A DNA stretch of 64,000 nucleotides, from contig JAYKKM010000472.1 of the NCBI GenBank assembly GCA_035772405.1, forward strand, positions 847,501 through 911,500. Direction: 5' to 3'. This DNA is from Chrysogorgia sp. JL179-B06. Lineage: Eukaryota > Cnidaria > Anthozoa > Scleralcyonacea > Chrysogorgiidae. The notes beneath the pieces are model-generated. The model was not told where the DNA came from, did not search any database, and saw only the letters and a list, made by a program, of their open reading frames with translations. This document shows, piece by piece, positions 63,319 to 64,000 of the stretch. Each line of letters opens with the position of its first letter. Position 1 is the first letter of the stretch. Made by a program: the position numbers and the translations under genes.

Positions 63319-63345
63319 TTTTCATAACTATGTAAGTTATGAAAA
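63319..63345. terminator. Perfect 11-bp hairpin upstream of the capsid gene
   Basis: TTTTCATAACT-ATGTA-AGTTATGAAAA, 10 bp behind the stop of the 48-codon gene. The capsid start is 20 bp further on. Confidence 0.75.
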
Positions 63346-63354
63346 GATTAAAAT

Positions 63355-63501
63355 TTAGTAGACTGTGTCTATTCCTTCGTGAGGTGGTGGACTGTGTTCT
63401 ATCAGTCTAACGTTCTCAAAAGAGTCTCTCCTTCTCACTATAGGATGAACTTTCCTCGGGAACAGGTATTCTTTCACAATACGAAATAGTTCGATACACA
63501 T
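63355..63501 (-). CDS. Small virus-element gene, 48 codons
   Basis: ATG at 63501, MCIELFRIVKEYLFPRKVHP then IVRRRDSFENVRLIEHSPPP and a stop at 63355. It overlaps the 3-prime end of the GIY-YIG gene by 28 bp and is followed at once by a hairpin, the same gene-then-hairpin layout as the capsid gene. The product is basic and has no known domain. The density of real genes here and the good fit to the hairpin support it. Confidence 0.5.
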   Translation of the reverse strand: MCIELFRIVKEYLFPRKVHPIVRRRDSFENVRLIEHSPPPHEGIDTVY

Positions 63502-63986
63502 TTATTTACTCCACACTGTTGTCTAGTTTTCTCCTTAACCCTCTCTCTATATAGTGCACAGACAGCTAAATGTCTCTCTCTATTGTTTCGGTATCGCACT
63601 GCGTCGCGGATTCGAGTTTTCTCTTTGTTGGCCACTCTATAGTCTTTTTCGTACGCTTTCCTATCATGTGTTCCGTCGTCTCTAAGATACAACCCAGTCT
63701 TCAAAGAGTTTAGAGACGGGTCAAAGCGCATGATACAACTCCCTTCGAGTTCGTGTAGTTCAGCTTTGGTACAAACTTCTTCTCGCAATGCGAGGACCCT
63801 AACATTCTTCCACCCCACCTCAGCGGTACTCTGGTATAATTTCCTGTTTTGGTTCACTAACACTCGTGAGTCGTACTTGTGCTGTGAGAGTCTCTCCTCA
63901 ATAGTCTTAAATGTAGAGCCAATATACATGTCTTTGTCTATCGTGTTGTAAATTATGTACACGGTACCATTTTTTTTCTCAGTCAT
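63474..63986 (-). CDS. GIY-YIG endonuclease of the virus-like element
   Basis: 170 codons from the ATG at 63986. The N-terminal GIY-YIG nuclease has GTVYIIYNTIDKDMYIGSTF, i.e. VYIIYN as first and MYIGST as second motif, followed by ERLSQHK with the catalytic Arg region, and ELHELEGSCIMRF carrying the catalytic Glu. The C-terminal 60 residues are Arg/Lys rich and likely bind DNA. Such nucleases are frequent in Polinton-like viruses and giant viruses, acting in replication, recombination or mobility. The frame is intact. It is distinct from the Penelope nuclease at 45358. Confidence 0.85.
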   Translation of the reverse strand: MTEKKNGTVYIIYNTIDKDMYIGSTFKTIEERLSQHKYDSRVLVNQNRKLYQSTAEVGWKNVRVLALREEVCTKAELHELEGSCIMRFDPSLNSLKTGLYLRDDGTHDRKAYEKDYRVANKEKTRIRDAVRYRNNRERHLAVCALYRERVKEKTRQQCGVNKCVSNYFVL

Positions 63987-64000
63987 CTCTTTGGTCTTCT

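Overview
The window looks like accessory, repeat-rich DNA from an animal genome, most likely a cnidarian and probably an anthozoan. The reasons are AT-rich sequence, spliced exon fragments, and a dense nested mix of CR1/L2-like and Tx1-like non-LTR elements, a Penelope-like element, Ty3/Gypsy and BEL/Pao remnants, hAT, Harbinger, Mutator-like and unassigned DDE transposons, tRNA-derived SINEs and many foldback palindromes. No complete host gene is visible. Host-like signals are short exons: a PHD finger near 6.3 kb, a 36-codon first exon at 16.9 kb and two DUF4806-like exons near 39 kb.

Layout. 1-3.4 kb: CR1-like retrotransposon on the minus strand, with an ORF1 carrying an SGNH-esterase domain and an endonuclease/RT ORF2 running off the left edge. 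3.5-7.6 kb: decayed ORFs and a PHD exon. 8.1-14.7 kb: a hAT transposase pseudogene split by a 3.8-kb L2/CR1-like element with a 2A-like motif, and also by a palindrome. 14.75-15.45 kb: 170-bp tandem repeats. 18-22 kb: an inverted Mutator-like transposase fragment and decayed LINEs. 22.5-23 kb: a perfect 244-bp tandem duplication.

23.2-34.2 kb: nested DNA transposons. An outer DDE-type element, bounded on both sides by copies of TGTAATGTCCGTTACA, is split by a 7.8-kb element with 16-bp terminal inverted repeats and TTAA target-site duplications. The inner element carries a second large transposase gene, a small spliced helix-turn-helix gene fragment and a 206-bp satellite. 35.9-46.1 kb: foldback palindromes, a LINE 3-prime end inserted in a DUF4806 gene fragment, MITEs, a truncated Harbinger transposase, three SINE copies forming an inverted repeat, and a Penelope-like element whose tail contains a well-formed hammerhead ribozyme. 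47.4-57.3 kb: Gypsy and BEL gag remnants with primer-binding sites, LINE fragments and large degenerate tandem repeats.

59.5-64 kb: part of an endogenous virus-like element of the Polinton/Maverick-adintovirus type: double-jelly-roll major capsid protein, A32-like packaging ATPase, GIY-YIG nuclease and several small unrecognised genes, closely packed and mostly on the minus strand. Capsid and ATPase genes are both broken. Three perfect AT-rich hairpins sit directly behind stop codons, resembling the palindromic mRNA 3-prime-end signals of giant viruses and virophages. The element continues beyond the right edge.
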